Shown here: in pieces, positions 23,870 to 36,286 of the stretch
How positions within the stretch are numbered: the first letter of the stretch is position 1
Layout: every line of letters starts with the position of its first letter
Origin: Serratia marcescens
GTDB taxonomy: Bacteria > Pseudomonadota > Gammaproteobacteria > Enterobacterales > Enterobacteriaceae
Assembly: GCF_001902635.1 (NCBI RefSeq)
Contig: NZ_MJAO01000017.1
Coordinates: 1-64,000 of the forward strand
Reading direction: 5' to 3'
DNA length: 64,000 nt
The notes under the pieces: model-generated
Told to the model about the DNA's origin: nothing
Databases searched by the model: none
Seen by the model: only the letters and a program-made list of their open reading frames with translations
Translations under genes and position numbers: made by a program

Positions 23870-25237
23870 CTACTCCTCGGGATCGTTGAACCCCATCATC
23901 CAGGTGAAGAGAAAACCGGCGATAATCGTAATCAGCATCCCCGCCAGATACAACATCACCTTACCCGAGACGATGGTCAACGCCAAAGGCAACCCCGAAA
24001 TGCCGAAGGTAATCACCGTTGCCACTTTCCAGTAGCTGATTAGCGCGCCACCGACCGCACCGCCGAGGCAGGCGCCGATAAACGGCCGGCCCAGCGGCAG
24101 CGTCACCCCGAAGATCAACGGCTCGCCGATGCCGAGAATGCCGACCGGCAGCGCCCCTTTGATCACCTTCTTCAGCCGCGCGTTACGGGTTTTCAACAGC
24201 ACCGCCAGCGCCGCCCCCACCTGGCCGACGCCGGCCATCGCCAGGATCGGCAGCAGCGGGTTGGAACCGTGCGCCTGCACCAGTTCGACGTGGATCGGCA
24301 CCAATCCCTGATGCAGGCCGGACAGCACCAGCGGCAGGAACAGCCCCGAAAGCAGCGCCCCCACCAGCAGCCCGCCCTTGTCGATCGCCAGATTGGCGCC
24401 GTGGGCGATGGCGTCGGAGATATAACCGCCGATCGGCTGCAAAATCAGGATCGCCAACGAGGCGGTCACCAGCGTGGTCAGCAGCGGGTTGAGGATCAGT
24501 TCGACCGATTCAGGCAGCAACGCGCGCAGGCGTTTCTCCACCCAGCACATCAACGCGACCACCAGCAGCACGGCGATCACCCCGCCGCGCCCCGGCTGCA
24601 GCGCCTCGCCGAACAGCGTGATCTGCGCCAGCGCCGGGCTGGAGAGAATGCCGGCCATCACGCCGCCCATCGCCTGGGAACCGCCGAACACCCGTGCGGC
24701 GTTGACCCCGACCAGAATGTTCATGATGGCGAACACCGCGCTGCCGAAAATCGCCAGCAGCCCCAGAACGTTCGGGTAATCCAACGCCAGCTGGCCGGCG
24801 ATGTCGGGCCGTTTCAGCAGATTGATGATGCCGGTGATCAGCCCCGAGGCGATAAACGCCGGGATCAGCGGAATGAAGACATCGGCCAGCTTCTTCAGTG
24901 CGCCGCTCATCGGCGCAGCGTATTTTTGCTTGGCCTGCGCCTTGGTGCGGGCGGCGTCACCGACGGCAGTGACGGGTTGCGCACTGCCGCTCAGCAACCC
25001 GCGCATGGCGTCCACCACCTTGGCGGCGGCGCCCGGCCCGACGATAAACTGATGCTGTTCACCCTGCTTGATATAGCCCTTCACGCCGGGCAGTTGCTTG
25101 AGGGCGGCCAGATCCAGACGCTGTTCGTCGCTGACCTCGACGCGCACCCGCGTCATGCAGTTCTCCAGTTTGAGGATATTGCCCTCGCCCCCTACGCCCG
25201 CCAGGATCTGTGTCGCCAATGCCGTTGTCTTGTCCAT
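23870..25237 (-). CDS. murP: N-acetylmuramic acid PTS permease, EIIBC (MurP)
   Basis: A 455-residue EIIBC protein that imports and phosphorylates MurNAc; it has no EIIA domain, so it should use EIIA-Glc. The EIIB domain (1-90) carries the phosphocysteine in KLENCMTRVRVEV (Cys27). EIIC begins near residue 110, with several helices and the motif ILGIGEPLIFGVTLP. It follows murQ by 19 bases. The pair lies between pgpC and a yfhH-like regulator, a position they do not occupy in E. coli. Confidence 0.93.
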   Translation of the reverse strand: MDKTTALATQILAGVGGEGNILKLENCMTRVRVEVSDEQRLDLAALKQLPGVKGYIKQGEQHQFIVGPGAAAKVVDAMRGLLSGSAQPVTAVGDAARTKAQAKQKYAAPMSGALKKLADVFIPLIPAFIASGLITGIINLLKRPDIAGQLALDYPNVLGLLAIFGSAVFAIMNILVGVNAARVFGGSQAMGGVMAGILSSPALAQITLFGEALQPGRGGVIAVLLVVALMCWVEKRLRALLPESVELILNPLLTTLVTASLAILILQPIGGYISDAIAHGANLAIDKGGLLVGALLSGLFLPLVLSGLHQGLVPIHVELVQAHGSNPLLPILAMAGVGQVGAALAVLLKTRNARLKKVIKGALPVGILGIGEPLIFGVTLPLGRPFIGACLGGAVGGALISYWKVATVITFGISGLPLALTIVSGKVMLYLAGMLITIIAGFLFTWMMGFNDPEE

Positions 25238-25256
25238 CGCCCGCCCCCAGTGTGGA

Positions 25257-26150
25257 TTAACGCGCCAACGCCGCGCGCAGGTAGCCGTCGTGCCGCTGCA
25301 GCCGCTGCAGCGCCTCTTCGGCGCCGACGCCGGCCAGAATCATCAGGATCGCCGGTTTGACTTCGAAACCGGTCTGCGCCAGCGCCGCCTCCGCCTGAGC
25401 GCGTTCGGCGCCGGTGGCCTCCACCACGATGCGGCAGGCGCGATCCACCAGTTTGACGTTGGTGGCCTTCACGTCCACCATCAGGTTTTGGTAGACCTTG
25501 CCCAGCTTGACCATCGCGCCGGTCGACAGCATGTTGAGCACCAGCTTCTGCGCGGTGCCGGACTTCATGCGCGTCGAGCCGGTCAGCGCCTCCGGCCCCA
25601 CCACCGGCGAGATCGCCACCTGCGCTTCATGCGCGATCGGCGAATCCGGGTTGCAGGAGATGGCCGCCGTCGGGCAGCCCAGCCCGCGCGCATAGCGCAA
25701 TGCGCCAATCACATAAGGCGTGCGCCCGGAGGCCGCCAACCCCACCACCATATCGACGGCGGTGAGGTTCAGCGCCCGGAGGTCGGTTTCGCCCAGGGCT
25801 TCATCGTCTTCCGCCCCTTCCACCGCTTTGAGCAGCGCGCCCGGCCCGCCGGCGATCAGCCCCACCACCACGCCGTGCGGCACGCCGAAGGTCGGCGGGC
25901 ACTCGGAGGCATCCAACACGCCCAAGCGGCCGCTGGTGCCGGCGCCCAAATAAATCAGCCGCCCACCGGCTTTCAACGCCGCCGCGGCCAAATCAACCGC
26001 CTGCGCGATCGCCGGCAGCACCTTTTCGATCGCCTCCGGTACTTTGCGATCTTCCTGGTTAAAGCTGCGGACCATCTCCAGCGTCGACATCTCATCCAGC
26101 TCCATGGTGGCCGGGTTGCGGGTTTCCGATACCAGTGCGCCTAAGTTCAT
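25257..26150 (-). CDS. murQ: N-acetylmuramic acid 6-phosphate etherase MurQ
   Basis: Cleaves the lactyl ether of MurNAc-6-phosphate to GlcNAc-6-phosphate and lactate in peptidoglycan recycling, 297 residues. It shows the SIS fold with [23 protein letters not shown], and the conserved [12 protein letters not shown] block. It is the first gene of murQ-murP and is divergent from the yfhH/murR regulator. The intergenic region has two related palindromes that look like operators. Confidence 0.96.
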   Translation of the reverse strand: MNLGALVSETRNPATMELDEMSTLEMVRSFNQEDRKVPEAIEKVLPAIAQAVDLAAAALKAGGRLIYLGAGTSGRLGVLDASECPPTFGVPHGVVVGLIAGGPGALLKAVEGAEDDEALGETDLRALNLTAVDMVVGLAASGRTPYVIGALRYARGLGCPTAAISCNPDSPIAHEAQVAISPVVGPEALTGSTRMKSGTAQKLVLNMLSTGAMVKLGKVYQNLMVDVKATNVKLVDRACRIVVEATGAERAQAEAALAQTGFEVKPAILMILAGVGAEEALQRLQRHDGYLRAALAR

Positions 26151-26161
26151 CTGTTCACCTT

Positions 26162-26210
26162 TGAATTTTTAATTCACAAAACTAAATCAATATTTGAATA
26201 TTTTATTCAA
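26162..26210. promoter_or_regulatory. Paired palindromes between murQ and the regulator
   Basis: Two perfect palindromes of one pattern: TGAATT-TTT-AATTCA at 26162-26176 and TTGAATA-TTT-TATTCAA at 26194-26210. Their centres are about 33 bases apart, roughly three helical turns. The shared form is TGAAT(A/T)-TTT-(A/T)ATTCA. They lie in the only region available to control both murQP and the divergent RpiR-type gene, so they are candidate binding sites for its product. Binding is inferred. Confidence 0.6.
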
Positions 26211-26317
26211 CAAAGCGAGCGCTATTTGCTATTTTAACGACGAGCTCACAAAAATTTTCACCGCGCGTTTTTGCCACCTGCGTGGCAAAATGGCCGCTGG
26301 TTTCCAGGGAAATATCA

Positions 26318-27166
26318 ATGAGTACCCTTCTGCGCATTCGCCAGATCTATCCGACACTGGCGCAAAACGACCGCAAGCTGGCGGATTTCTTGCTGAACAA
26401 CGCCGAGCAAGCGCGCCATCTCAGCTCGCAAAAGCTGGCCCAGCTGGCCGGTATCAGCCAGTCGAGCGTGGTGAAGTTCGCCCAAAAGCTGGGTTATAAA
26501 GGTTTCCCGGCGCTGAAGCTGGCGCTGAGCGAAACGCTGGCCCAGCCACAGGTTGAACCAGTGGTGACCGTCCACAACCACATCCTCAGCAGCGATACGC
26601 TGAAAACCGTCGGGGAAAAACTGCTGGCGGAAAAGCAGGCGGCGCTGCGCGCGACGCTGGACATCAACAGTGAAGAGCGGCTGCATCAGGCGCTGGACAT
26701 GTTGCGCCAGGCGCGCCGGGTGATGCTGATCGGCATCGGCGCCTCCGGGCTGGTAGCCAAGGATTTTTCCTTCAAGCTGCTGAAAATCGGCGTGATGGCG
26801 GTGGCCGAAGCGGACATGCACGTTCAGTTGGCGGCGGTGCAAGCACTGGACAAACGCGACCTGCTGCTGGCGATCTCATTCAGCGGTGAACGGCGCGAGG
26901 TCAATCTGGCGGCGGAAGAGGCGCGCCAGGCCGGCGCCCGGGTGCTGGCGCTGACCAGCTTCTCTCCCAACGGCCTGCAGCAGCGTGCAGATCACTGCCT
27001 CTACACCATCGCCGAAGAGCCCCGCACCCGCAGCGCGGCCATCTCCTCCAGCACCGCCCAGTTCGCCCTCACCGATCTGCTGTTTATGGCGCTGATCCAG
27101 CACGATCTCGATCATGCGCGCGATCGCATCAGGCACAGTGAACAGTTGATGAAAAAGTTGGTCTGA
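26318..27166 (+). CDS. yfhH: RpiR-family regulator, YfhH orthologue (MurR-like)
   Basis: A 282-residue regulator with an N-terminal RpiR helix-turn-helix (QLAGISQSSVVKFAQKLGYKG) and a C-terminal SIS sugar-phosphate-binding domain (GIGASGLVAKDFSFKLLKIG). The ATG at 26318 (MSTLLRIRQ) has AGGGAA upstream and matches the E. coli YfhH start; an open frame from 26282 is not used. It is colinear with E. coli YfhH, including the KLGYKGFPALKLALSE block. It sits divergently beside murQP and so is probably a MurNAc-6-phosphate-responsive repressor of them. Confidence 0.92.
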   Translation: MSTLLRIRQIYPTLAQNDRKLADFLLNNAEQARHLSSQKLAQLAGISQSSVVKFAQKLGYKGFPALKLALSETLAQPQVEPVVTVHNHILSSDTLKTVGEKLLAEKQAALRATLDINSEERLHQALDMLRQARRVMLIGIGASGLVAKDFSFKLLKIGVMAVAEADMHVQLAAVQALDKRDLLLAISFSGERREVNLAAEEARQAGARVLALTSFSPNGLQQRADHCLYTIAEEPRTRSAAISSSTAQFALTDLLFMALIQHDLDHARDRIRHSEQLMKKLV

Positions 27167-27175
27167 CGCGTATAA

Positions 27176-27198
27176 TGGCGGCCAATAAAAAGCCGCCA
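27176..27198 (+). terminator. Weak terminator-like hairpin after yfhH
   Basis: TGGCGGC and GCCGCCA form a 7-bp stem with a 9-base loop, ten bases after the stop; it is followed by CCTCAATTATTT rather than a clean U-tract. Confidence 0.45.
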
Positions 27199-27309
27199 CC
27201 TCAATTATTTCCATTCTCTGCATTCGAAAAATAATGTGCGGGCGGCTATTTGCTCAGTTATCACACGATAACTGGACATGCATGGACAGCATTATTTGGC
27301 GATACCATT

Positions 27310-28845
27310 ATGAATACACACACAGTCATTTTAGATAAGTTACGAGACTCCGTGACTCATCCGATTCTGCGCGCCTTTTTATTTTATGTCATCACGGCAT
27401 TGATATTAATCAAAGCGATGGGATACAGCGGCGGAAAAGGCATTGATATTCTTTTTATTGCGCTTACCTTACTATTATTATCTACCCATTCGGTTACCCG
27501 TTACGGCTTAATCATTCCATTTATTTTACTGTGCGCGCTGTATGCACCGGTCGGGGCCATTTACGGCACCCCTTCCGCTGCCGTGATGTCCGCTCTGCTG
27601 CAAACCAACTTCATGGAGGCCAGAGAGTTCTTGCATACTCTCCCGGCCAGTTGCTATCTGTTGCCGGCCGTCATTCTGATGACGCTGTTCATTCTCGGTC
27701 GGTTTATTTGGCGACAGGCCATTTCAAAGAAAGCACTATTTCCCTTACTGGCCCTGCTTGCGGTAATCGTCATCGTCAGAATGTTCAGCGGCGGATTGGC
27801 TAACCTTAAACTGCCCGACTTCTTTTTATCCATTTACTCTGCATACCATCAATACCAACAGCAAATTGATGAGTTAAACGCCAATACCGCAGCGCCAAGC
27901 AATTGGTCGGTGACAGCCGGAGCAGCAGCTAACGAGAATTATGTCATTATCGTCGGCGAAAGCATGCGCAGGGATCATATGTCCTTATTTGGTTATCCTG
28001 TGGCCACTACGCCTTTTCTGGATAATGCCAACGGTCGGTTTTACAGCAATTATATTTCCACCGCGCCGAATACGTTCGAATCGCTTCCCCGCACGCTGGC
28101 GTTAAGCCACGGTCGCAACATCGCCATTGGGGATAATATCATCACCCTGGCAAAAGCCGCCGGTCTCAAAACCCACTGGCTGTCCAATCAGGGCATGCTC
28201 GGGCAATTCGATACGCCGGTGTCAAAAATCGCCATGTTCAGCGATAACCATTACTTCTTGAAGAAAGGTGACTACCAGTCGCGTGACACCGACGATGACG
28301 CGCTGTTGCCGATACTTGACCAATTATTAAGCCACCAGGAGCCAGGCAACCTGTATGTGCTGCATCTGATGGGCTCGCACGCCGACTTTTGCGAGCGGCT
28401 TAACGGTGAGCCACCCAGCGTCGAGTCACCGAATAAGGAACTGGCCTGCTATCTCTCCACCTATCGCAAGACCGACCGTTTTATCGAGCAGGCTTATCGG
28501 ATGCTGAAACAGAACGGCGCGCCTTTCAAGCTGTTCTACTTCTCCGATCACGGCCTTTCCCATAAGGATATCGGCGGCGGCCGCTCTCTGCGCCACGGCG
28601 GCGATACCCGGCAAAATTACCAGGTGCCGTTGCTGGTGCTTTCCGACCGTGACCAACAGCATCAGGTCATTGATGAGCCGTTGAACGCTTTTGATTTTCT
28701 CGGTTTATTTGCTCAGGAGGCGGGGATTCGAGTTGCCCATCCCGAGATGACGCGCATGGCGGATTCGAACACGCGCTGGGTGTTTGACGGGCAGACAATG
28801 GTTGATTTCGATCAGTTGGCTGACGACCCGCCTGAGTTACCCTAA
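27310..28845 (+). CDS. YbiP-like membrane hydrolase/phosphoethanolamine transferase family protein
   Basis: A 511-residue protein of the EptA/CptA/YbiP sulfatase-fold family. Four or five N-terminal transmembrane helices (to about residue 160) are followed by a periplasmic domain. The metal and nucleophile motif is seen in IIVGESMRRDHMSLFGY, the threonine-type position in TAPNTFESL, and metal ligands in YFSDHGLSH and RHGGDT. The C-terminal part resembles E. coli YbiP (LSNQG, HLMGSH, ACYLSTY). The start at 27310 (MNTHTV) is preferred over the open frame at 27250. The first 600 bases are distinctly AT-rich compared with neighbours. Donor and acceptor are unknown; modification of lipid A or glucan is possible but not shown. 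Confidence 0.8.
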   Translation: MNTHTVILDKLRDSVTHPILRAFLFYVITALILIKAMGYSGGKGIDILFIALTLLLLSTHSVTRYGLIIPFILLCALYAPVGAIYGTPSAAVMSALLQTNFMEAREFLHTLPASCYLLPAVILMTLFILGRFIWRQAISKKALFPLLALLAVIVIVRMFSGGLANLKLPDFFLSIYSAYHQYQQQIDELNANTAAPSNWSVTAGAAANENYVIIVGESMRRDHMSLFGYPVATTPFLDNANGRFYSNYISTAPNTFESLPRTLALSHGRNIAIGDNIITLAKAAGLKTHWLSNQGMLGQFDTPVSKIAMFSDNHYFLKKGDYQSRDTDDDALLPILDQLLSHQEPGNLYVLHLMGSHADFCERLNGEPPSVESPNKELACYLSTYRKTDRFIEQAYRMLKQNGAPFKLFYFSDHGLSHKDIGGGRSLRHGGDTRQNYQVPLLVLSDRDQQHQVIDEPLNAFDFLGLFAQEAGIRVAHPEMTRMADSNTRWVFDGQTMVDFDQLADDPPELP

Positions 28846-28930
28846 GCGGTAAGATGACGAAAAAACGCCCGTCGCACGGTGATTGTATGATAGATTGCGC
28901 GCCTGCCCGAGCACACCGATGGAAAGATAA

Positions 28931-29197
<267 letters not shown>

Positions 29198-29214
29198 TCC
29201 GCCGCAGAACCGAC

Positions 29215-29238
29215 AAGGGCGCCTCAGGGCGCCCTTTG
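29215..29238 (+). terminator. Terminator after yfhL
   Basis: AAGGGCGCC-TCAG-GGCGCCCTT, a 9-bp stem with a 4-base loop followed by TGCATTTT. The stem could also act on acpS transcripts from the opposite strand. Confidence 0.82.
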
Positions 29239-29243
29239 CATTT

Positions 29244-29624
29244 TCAGCTTTCGACGATCACCGTCGCGCAGGCATAGCGCCGTTCATCGGCCAGCGAAAC
29301 GTGGATCGCGGCGACCCCCATCTCCCCCGCCAGCTCGGCGGCGCGGCCGTGCAGACGAATATTCGGCTTGCCCAGCGCATCGTTGAACACTTCGAACTGG
29401 TTGAACGCCAGACCGTTGCGGATCCCGGTGCCAAACGCCTTGGCGGCGGCCTCTTTTACGGCGAAACGCTTAGCCAGGAAACGTATCGGCTGCTGGTGCT
29501 GCTGATACAACGCCCACTCGGCGTCGCTCAGCACGCGACGCGCCAGACGATCGCCGCTGCGCTCCACCACCGCTTCGATACGCGCTATCTCGACGATGTC
29601 GGTACCCAGCCCGAGTACCGCCAT
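29244..29624 (-). CDS. acpS: Holo-[acyl-carrier-protein] synthase AcpS
   Basis: Transfers 4'-phosphopantetheine from CoA to acyl carrier protein, 126 residues. The metal-binding motifs [13 protein letters not shown] and [20 protein letters not shown] are complete. Its ATG shares one base with the pdxJ stop, so translation is coupled. It ends the rnc-era-recO-pdxJ-acpS run. Confidence 0.98.
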   Translation of the reverse strand: MAVLGLGTDIVEIARIEAVVERSGDRLARRVLSDAEWALYQQHQQPIRFLAKRFAVKEAAAKAFGTGIRNGLAFNQFEVFNDALGKPNIRLHGRAAELAGEMGVAAIHVSLADERRYACATVIVES

Positions 29625-30355
29625 TAACGGCGCGCTTCCCGCATCAGAACTTTCATGTCGGCGACCGCCGCCGGCAGGCCGCTCATTACCGCCTGGCCGA
29701 TAATCGCATGGCCGATGTTCAGCTCATGCATTTCCGGCAGCGCGGCGATCGGCTGCACATTGTGGTAAGTCAGACCGTGGCCGGCGTTGACCTTCAGCCC
29801 TTTCTCCGCCGCGTAGGCCGCAGCCACCGCGATGCGGCGCAGCTCGGCCTGTACCGCCAGCTCGCCCTGCGCTTCAGCGTAGGCGCCGGTGTGGATTTCG
29901 ATATAGGGGGCGCCCACCGCCACCGCCGCGTCAATCTGGCGATGATCGGGATCGATGAACAACGAGACCAGAATGCCCGCCTGCGCCAGACGCTCGACCG
30001 CCACGCTCATTTTGTCCAGCTGGCCGGCAACGTCCAGGCCGCCTTCGGTGGTCACTTCTTCGCGCTTTTCCGGCACCAGGCAACAGAAATGCGGCTTCAG
30101 CTCAATGGCGATGTCCAGCATCTCGTCGGTCACCGCCATCTCCAGATTCATGCGCGTCTGGATGGTCTGACGCAGCAAACGCACGTCGCGGTCGGTGATA
30201 TGGCGGCGATCCTCGCGCAAATGCACGGTAATGCCGTCAGCCCCCGCCTGTTCGGCAATGAATGCCGCCTGAACCGGATCCGGGTATTGGGTTCCGCGCG
30301 CGTTACGTAACGTGGCGATGTGATCGATATTGACGCCCAGCAGCAAATCAGCCAT
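29624..30355 (-). CDS. pdxJ: Pyridoxine 5'-phosphate synthase PdxJ
   Basis: Condenses 3-amino-2-oxopropyl phosphate with deoxyxylulose phosphate to make pyridoxine 5'-phosphate, 243 residues in a TIM barrel. Conserved blocks are [39 protein letters not shown] and [11 protein letters not shown]. It is 71 bases after recO and overlaps acpS, as in E. coli. Confidence 0.98.
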   Translation of the reverse strand: MADLLLGVNIDHIATLRNARGTQYPDPVQAAFIAEQAGADGITVHLREDRRHITDRDVRLLRQTIQTRMNLEMAVTDEMLDIAIELKPHFCCLVPEKREEVTTEGGLDVAGQLDKMSVAVERLAQAGILVSLFIDPDHRQIDAAVAVGAPYIEIHTGAYAEAQGELAVQAELRRIAVAAAYAAEKGLKVNAGHGLTYHNVQPIAALPEMHELNIGHAIIGQAVMSGLPAAVADMKVLMREARR

Positions 30356-30426
30356 GACAACCTCTAAATACGATTTTCAGTGCCAGCAGTGTACACGCGG
30401 GCGCAGGACGGCAAAAGGGGAAAAGG

Positions 30427-31158
30427 TCAGGCGTCGTCCACCGGCGTGTTCGGCTGCTTGCGCACGAACTGGCGGAACAGTTCGCGGCTCTTCAGCGGTT
30501 TGCCGCCGAGGTAGGGTTTCAGCGCCATGCGGGTGAAACGCTTGGCGGCGCGCAGCGTCTCGGCGTCGGGAAACTGACGCTCCGCCAATGCGCGCAGCTC
30601 GCGGCCGGTGAAGCTGTAGTGATCCACCACCAGGCTGGCGATAAAGCCTTTCTCTTCGCGGTAGCGGTAGGTCATGGCGTCATCCACCGGTAGGCCGCTG
30701 CCGGCGCAGTGCAGGAAATCCAGGCCGTAGCCCAAGTGGTGCAGCAAGGCCAACTCGAACTGCCGCAGCGCCTGTTCCGGCGAGCTGTCTTCCGCCGCCA
30801 GCGCCTGCAGGCATTGCAGATAGTCGAAGAACAGTACCGAGTAGTTGGTTTCCTGCTCCAACACGCGCGCCAGCAATTCGTTCACGTACAGGCCGCTGTA
30901 AAGCATCATGCCGCTGAGGGGTAAACCGAGGGAGACCGCTTCGGCGTTGCGCAGCGTTTTCACTTCGCCGCGGCCGCCCCAGCGCACTAACAGGGGGGTA
31001 AAGGGCTGCAGGCAGCCCTTCAGATTGGAGCGGCGGCTGCGCGCGCCTTTCGCCAGCAAGCGCACCCGCCCATGACCTTCGGTAAACAGATCCAGCATCA
31101 GACTGGTTTCACTGTACGGCCGCCCATGCAGGACGAAAGCGCGCTCCCAGCCGTCCAC
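30427..31158 (-). CDS. recO: DNA repair protein RecO (GTG start)
   Basis: RecFOR pathway mediator that anneals single strands and loads RecA on SSB-coated DNA, 243 residues. It begins with GTG at 31158 ([19 protein letters not shown]), matching the E. coli N-terminus. An OB-fold N-terminal domain is followed by a helical C-terminal domain with [15 protein letters not shown]. It lies six bases after the era stop; era and rnc overlap upstream. Confidence 0.97.
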   Translation of the reverse strand: MDGWERAFVLHGRPYSETSLMLDLFTEGHGRVRLLAKGARSRRSNLKGCLQPFTPLLVRWGGRGEVKTLRNAEAVSLGLPLSGMMLYSGLYVNELLARVLEQETNYSVLFFDYLQCLQALAAEDSSPEQALRQFELALLHHLGYGLDFLHCAGSGLPVDDAMTYRYREEKGFIASLVVDHYSFTGRELRALAERQFPDAETLRAAKRFTRMALKPYLGGKPLKSRELFRQFVRKQPNTPVDDA

Positions 31159-31164
31159 GAATCG

Positions 31165-32753
<1,589 letters not shown>

Positions 32754-32844
32754 TTACCAATAGATCAAGAATGCGTCAAAAACTTGCAGCATACGGAACA
32801 GGCCTGCTTCGCCGAAAGCCGATCCAAAGCTGTTTCGTTTGCAG

Positions 32845-32965
32845 TGGCTCCCAACAGGGAACCAACTTTTTATCGCTCGAGAAGGTATTCTACAACGAGT
32901 GGAAACATAATGCTGCGTTTATATCCCCTTCATCTTTCACGCCGCAACCTAATGCGGCGTGAAAG
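32845..32965 (-). promoter_or_regulatory. rnc leader region with two strong hairpins
   Basis: Between lepB and rnc there is a perfect 13-bp stem, CTTTCACGCCGCA/TGCGGCGTGAAAG with a 6-base loop (32934-32965), and a second hairpin, TGGCTCCC/GGGAACCA (32845-32864). The first has no U-tract on either strand, so it is more likely an RNA-processing or partial attenuation element than a simple terminator. E. coli RNase III cleaves hairpins in its own leader; a similar role is inferred here. Confidence 0.55.
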
Positions 32966-32986
32966 TTATCGGACATAAATCAGCGA

Positions 32987-33964
32987 TTAATGAATGCCGC
33001 CGATCCGGCTGAAACGTACGCCGGTAGGCCACTCACCTTCCTGCTTTTCAAAGCTCATCCAGATGGCCGTGGCTTTACCCACCAGATTCTTCTCCGGCAC
33101 AAAGCCCCAGTAACGGCTGTCCGCGCTGTTGTCGCGGTTGTCGCCCATCATGAAGTAATGCCCGGCCGGCACCACCCACTCCGCCAGCGGTTTGCCCGGC
33201 TGTTGGTAGTAAGCGCCCACCTGATCCTGCGTGCCCGGCACGGTCAGGATACGGTGTGTTACGTTGCCCAGGCTTTCCTGGCGCTCACGCAGGCGAATGC
33301 CACCTTGCGGTACGTTGTCGCTCAGCGGGATCGAATAGAAACCGTTGCTGGCCTCCCCCATACCGCTGCGGCTGAACAGCTGCACGAAATCGCTCGGCTG
33401 CGCGTCGGCGTAAGTCACCGCCAGCGCGGTGTCGCAAGACTGCCCGCTGTTGCAGGACGGCTGCACGGTCACGCGCTTATTCACCGGATCGTAAGTAATA
33501 CGATCGCCCGGCAGGCCGATCACGCGCTTGATATAATCCAGTTTCGGATCCAGCGGGTATTTAAATACCGCAATATCGCCGCGCTTCGGATGACCGGTTT
33601 CAATGAGCGTGGTTTGGGTGATCGGATCTTTAATGCCGTAAGCGTATTTCTCCACCAGGATGAAATCGCCGATCAACAGCGTTGGCATCATCGAGCCGGA
33701 CGGGATCTGGAACGGTTCGTAAATAAACGAACGCACCACAAACACCAGCAGCAACACCGGGAAGACCGATGCACCGGTCTCCACCCAGCCTGGCTGCTTG
33801 GCTACTTTCGCCAGCGTTTTATCGTCCACGGCGCCCGCGGTCTGTGCGTTGACCGCCGCGATCTTCGCGCGGCGGGCCGGTGCCCATTTAAAGCGCTCGA
33901 AGCACCAGATGATCCCGGTGACCAGCGTGGCCAATGCCAGGATCAGGGCAAACATATTCGCCAT
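32987..33964 (-). CDS. lepB: Signal peptidase I (LepB)
   Basis: Inner-membrane serine/lysine protease that removes Sec and Tat signal peptides, 325 residues. Two N-terminal membrane helices (about 4-22 and 60-78) precede the periplasmic catalytic domain. The nucleophile is in IPSGSMMPTLLIGD and the lysine in DYIKRVIGLPGDRI. The C-terminal box GDNRDNSADSRYWGFVP is intact. It lies 32 bases after lepA, as in the E. coli lepA-lepB operon. Confidence 0.98.
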   Translation of the reverse strand: MANMFALILALATLVTGIIWCFERFKWAPARRAKIAAVNAQTAGAVDDKTLAKVAKQPGWVETGASVFPVLLLVFVVRSFIYEPFQIPSGSMMPTLLIGDFILVEKYAYGIKDPITQTTLIETGHPKRGDIAVFKYPLDPKLDYIKRVIGLPGDRITYDPVNKRVTVQPSCNSGQSCDTALAVTYADAQPSDFVQLFSRSGMGEASNGFYSIPLSDNVPQGGIRLRERQESLGNVTHRILTVPGTQDQVGAYYQQPGKPLAEWVVPAGHYFMMGDNRDNSADSRYWGFVPEKNLVGKATAIWMSFEKQEGEWPTGVRFSRIGGIH

Positions 33965-33996
33965 GCAAACTCCCTCGTTTCGCGAACCCGTCGCGG

Positions 33997-35796
<1,800 letters not shown>

Positions 35797-36286
35797 TTAA
35801 TTGAAGTTTTCTCAGATTACACGCTTAAGTTGTTAATCGGTGGATACAGCGATGGACACAAATCCACAACTCCCCACATAGCATGGGGCGCATCTTACAC
35901 TGTATATGCGCTGCGTGAAAGCCAACACCGGCAACGGTTTGTCAGGTAGCCCATGTTTGGCGGCAATCCGGTGATACCCGGCTATTGCGAGTAGATAATG
36001 CGATTTTCTGTACAAAAACCAGACTCCCCTCCCGAAAAAAGATGGCACTTTTCCTAAAACCACCAAAAAAATCAACGCCAAATAAACAAAAAATTAACTT
36101 ATTTATTTTTTTAAATCAATTGATTAGGCCATTTCCATTTAATTTAAAAGATTAAATATCAGCGTTAATTTTATTCGTCACCCGAAAAAGCCACCATCAA
36201 TTAGGTACAATCGTAAAATTGAGCCGTATTAATTCATTGTCGGTATTAAAGCTAAATCAATATTATTAGGCCACTAAGGGTAGCGC
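35797..36286. other. AT-rich divergent intergenic region, lepA/acyltransferase
   Basis: About 490 bases without a credible gene. The half nearest the acyltransferase is very AT-rich and contains a 12-bp palindrome, AATCAATTGATT (36114-36125). It must hold the promoters of both lepA and the acyltransferase, but no consensus promoter is confidently assigned. Confidence 0.6.
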
